A stretch of DNA of 6,460 nucleotides, from assembly GCA_025997495.1 (NCBI GenBank), contig BNUR01000154.1, positions 1 through 6,460 on the forward strand, in the 5' to 3' direction. The first letter of the stretch is position 1. Every line of letters begins with the position of its first letter. Both the position numbers and the translations under genes were made by a program. This document shows positions 5,516-6,460 of this stretch, piece by piece. The notes under the pieces were generated by a model. It ran no database searches and was not told the origin of the DNA. It saw nothing but the letters and a program-made list of their open reading frames with translations. Source of the stretch: Spirochaetia bacterium (GTDB lineage: Bacteria; Spirochaetota; Spirochaetia; Treponematales; Breznakiellaceae).

Positions 5516-6391
5516 ACGCCCCTCCCTGTCGGCCTCGGCGGCGATGTGCAGTTTGTCCAGTCCTTCCATAATGGCGTCCACCACCGCCTGTTTTTTATCT
5601 TCTACCCCGGCAGCCTCGGCTTTGGCTTTGGCGGCGTCCCTGAATTCCGTGCAGGACTCTACCGGCCCTGCGGTGTACCGTATTACATCTTCACTGATAA
5701 AATCGTCCATCATGTCTCCCTGACGGACATGAAGCACCTCGCCGTTTATGGCCACCATACACATATAATCGAAGGATTTTACATAGGAATCGATTTCCCG
5801 GACCCCCTTCTTGGTGCCGGGGTCCCAGGGCCTGAACCGGGTGCCGGAGGGAAATACCAGGATAAGTTTGCCCTTACCCTTGATGTCGAGCAGTTTTTTC
5901 ATGGCCGCCCGGTTTATACCATTACTGCGGACTATTTCCGCCCGATCCTTGACGGGATCCAGCCCTGAGAGAGAACGGCTGGGGTAGATAACCAGCCTGG
6001 TATGCGCGCCGGTAAAGGCCGCCACCACGGGGTTTTCCTCGTTCAGCTTGATCCCCGCGATGGCTACCAGGGCATCGGCAATGGCCTTACCGGGGGCGCC
6101 TTCTTTCCCCAAAAAGTAGTGGAAGGCCGACAGATCCAGATTACTGTAATGTTCCAAAAACAGAAGGCAGGAATGCCCGGCCCGGGCCTTTTCCAGAAGA
6201 TCCTTCAAATGCTCAAACCCGGAGATCCCCGAACCGGGCAGAGCCAGGGTTTCGACTATTTTATGCAGCAGGGGCAGGACATTTTCGTCCCCCTCCTGGT
6301 ATACATTCTGTTCGGTGACCACGGAAGCAATCTTTGACAGCCGCACCGCATCCCGCACAATATCCTTAAATTTAACACTTAACGTTTCCAT
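5501..6391 (-). CDS. Glycerol-3-phosphate acyltransferase-like enzyme (PlsB/PlsC superfamily)
   Basis: A 296-residue acyltransferase (298 if the ATG at 6397 is used; residue numbers follow that longer form). The HX4D catalytic motif is H83-YSNL-D88. The block III equivalent is VFPSGTRFRPWDPG (181-194). PlsC enzymes normally have FPEGTRS there; Ser for Glu and the following RP resemble soluble plastid-type GPATs (PSGGRDRP). YPSRSL (138-143) sits where the acceptor-phosphate site is expected. No transmembrane segment is visible, so a soluble or peripheral enzyme acylating glycerol-3-phosphate or a lyso-lipid is likely. I chose the second ATG (6391) because a promoter with its -10 at 6398-6403 predicts transcription starting exactly there, and no good Shine-Dalgarno precedes either ATG. 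It is convergent with the acyl-CoA ligase, a likely source of its acyl donor. Superfamily is firm; the acceptor is inferred. Confidence 0.86.
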   Translation of the reverse strand: METLSVKFKDIVRDAVRLSKIASVVTEQNVYQEGDENVLPLLHKIVETLALPGSGISGFEHLKDLLEKARAGHSCLLFLEHYSNLDLSAFHYFLGKEGAPGKAIADALVAIAGIKLNEENPVVAAFTGAHTRLVIYPSRSLSGLDPVKDRAEIVRSNGINRAAMKKLLDIKGKGKLILVFPSGTRFRPWDPGTKKGVREIDSYVKSFDYMCMVAINGEVLHVRQGDMMDDFISEDVIRYTAGPVESCTEFRDAAKAKAEAAGVEDKKQAVVDAIMEGLDKLHIAAEADREGRAAKT

Positions 6392-6397
6392 CCTCAT

Positions 6398-6426
6398 ATA
6401 ATAAGGTCACCCGGTACGGCAGTCAA
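6398..6426 (-). promoter_or_regulatory. Promoter of the acyltransferase, predicted leaderless
   Basis: On the minus strand TTGACT (6426-6421) and TATTAT (6403-6398) are 17 bp apart, each matching 5 of 6 consensus bases. The -10 box directly abuts the ATG at 6397. Counting seven bases downstream of the -10 puts +1 at 6391, the A of the next in-frame ATG, so the mRNA would have no leader. The remaining 6427-6460 is AT-rich with a small TTTCC/GGAAA dyad (about 6435-6447) and no gene that I can support. Confidence 0.6.
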
Positions 6427-6460
6427 TTACAAATTTTCCTTTGGGAAACCTTCACCCCAG

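Overview
The window is an ordinary-looking chromosomal segment of a Gram-negative-type bacterium, most likely a spirochaete of the Treponema group. The grounds are the gene set (MoxR plus DUF58 pair, a degenerate RlpA/SPOR protein, a long-chain acyl-CoA ligase and a soluble acyltransferase), the GC-rich coding sequence with AT-rich gaps, and a well-supported TTG start. This placement is inference from gene content, not a sequence match. I see no mobile element, CRISPR array, tRNA or rRNA.

Layout. (1) Positions 62-2273, minus strand: a MoxR-family AAA+ ATPase followed by a membrane-anchored DUF58 protein. They overlap by 32 bp and form the front of a MoxR/DUF58 (Bat-type) envelope operon. (2) Positions 2274-2477: a divergent spacer holding a near-consensus sigma-70 promoter reading right. 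(3) Positions 2478-3245, plus strand: an exported protein with a short RlpA-like double-psi beta-barrel, a tandem Pro/Glu/Asp linker and a C-terminal SPOR domain that should bind septal peptidoglycan. (4) Positions 3246-3579: a 334-bp gap containing a possible promoter, two overlapping pairings, a strong intrinsic terminator whose loop spells the anti-Shine-Dalgarno sequence, a 16-bp palindrome and a second promoter next to the following gene. (5) Positions 3580-5490, plus strand: a long-chain fatty acyl-CoA synthetase. (6) Positions 5501-6391, minus strand: an acyltransferase of the glycerol-3-phosphate acyltransferase fold, convergent with the ligase and separated from it by 10 bp.

How the genes fit together. 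The ligase would activate free fatty acids to acyl-CoA and the acyltransferase would transfer acyl groups to a glycerol-phosphate acceptor. Together they are a plausible route for putting scavenged fatty acids into phospholipid. The left half (MoxR, DUF58, SPOR protein) is about cell-envelope assembly and division.

The observations most worth a second look are the candidate regulatory RNA upstream of the ligase with its anti-SD loop, the promoter of the acyltransferase that predicts a leaderless mRNA starting exactly at an ATG, the plastid-GPAT-like block III of that acyltransferase, and the Asn replacing the usual Asp in the RlpA-like domain. I did not find a convincing wholly new multi-gene system here.
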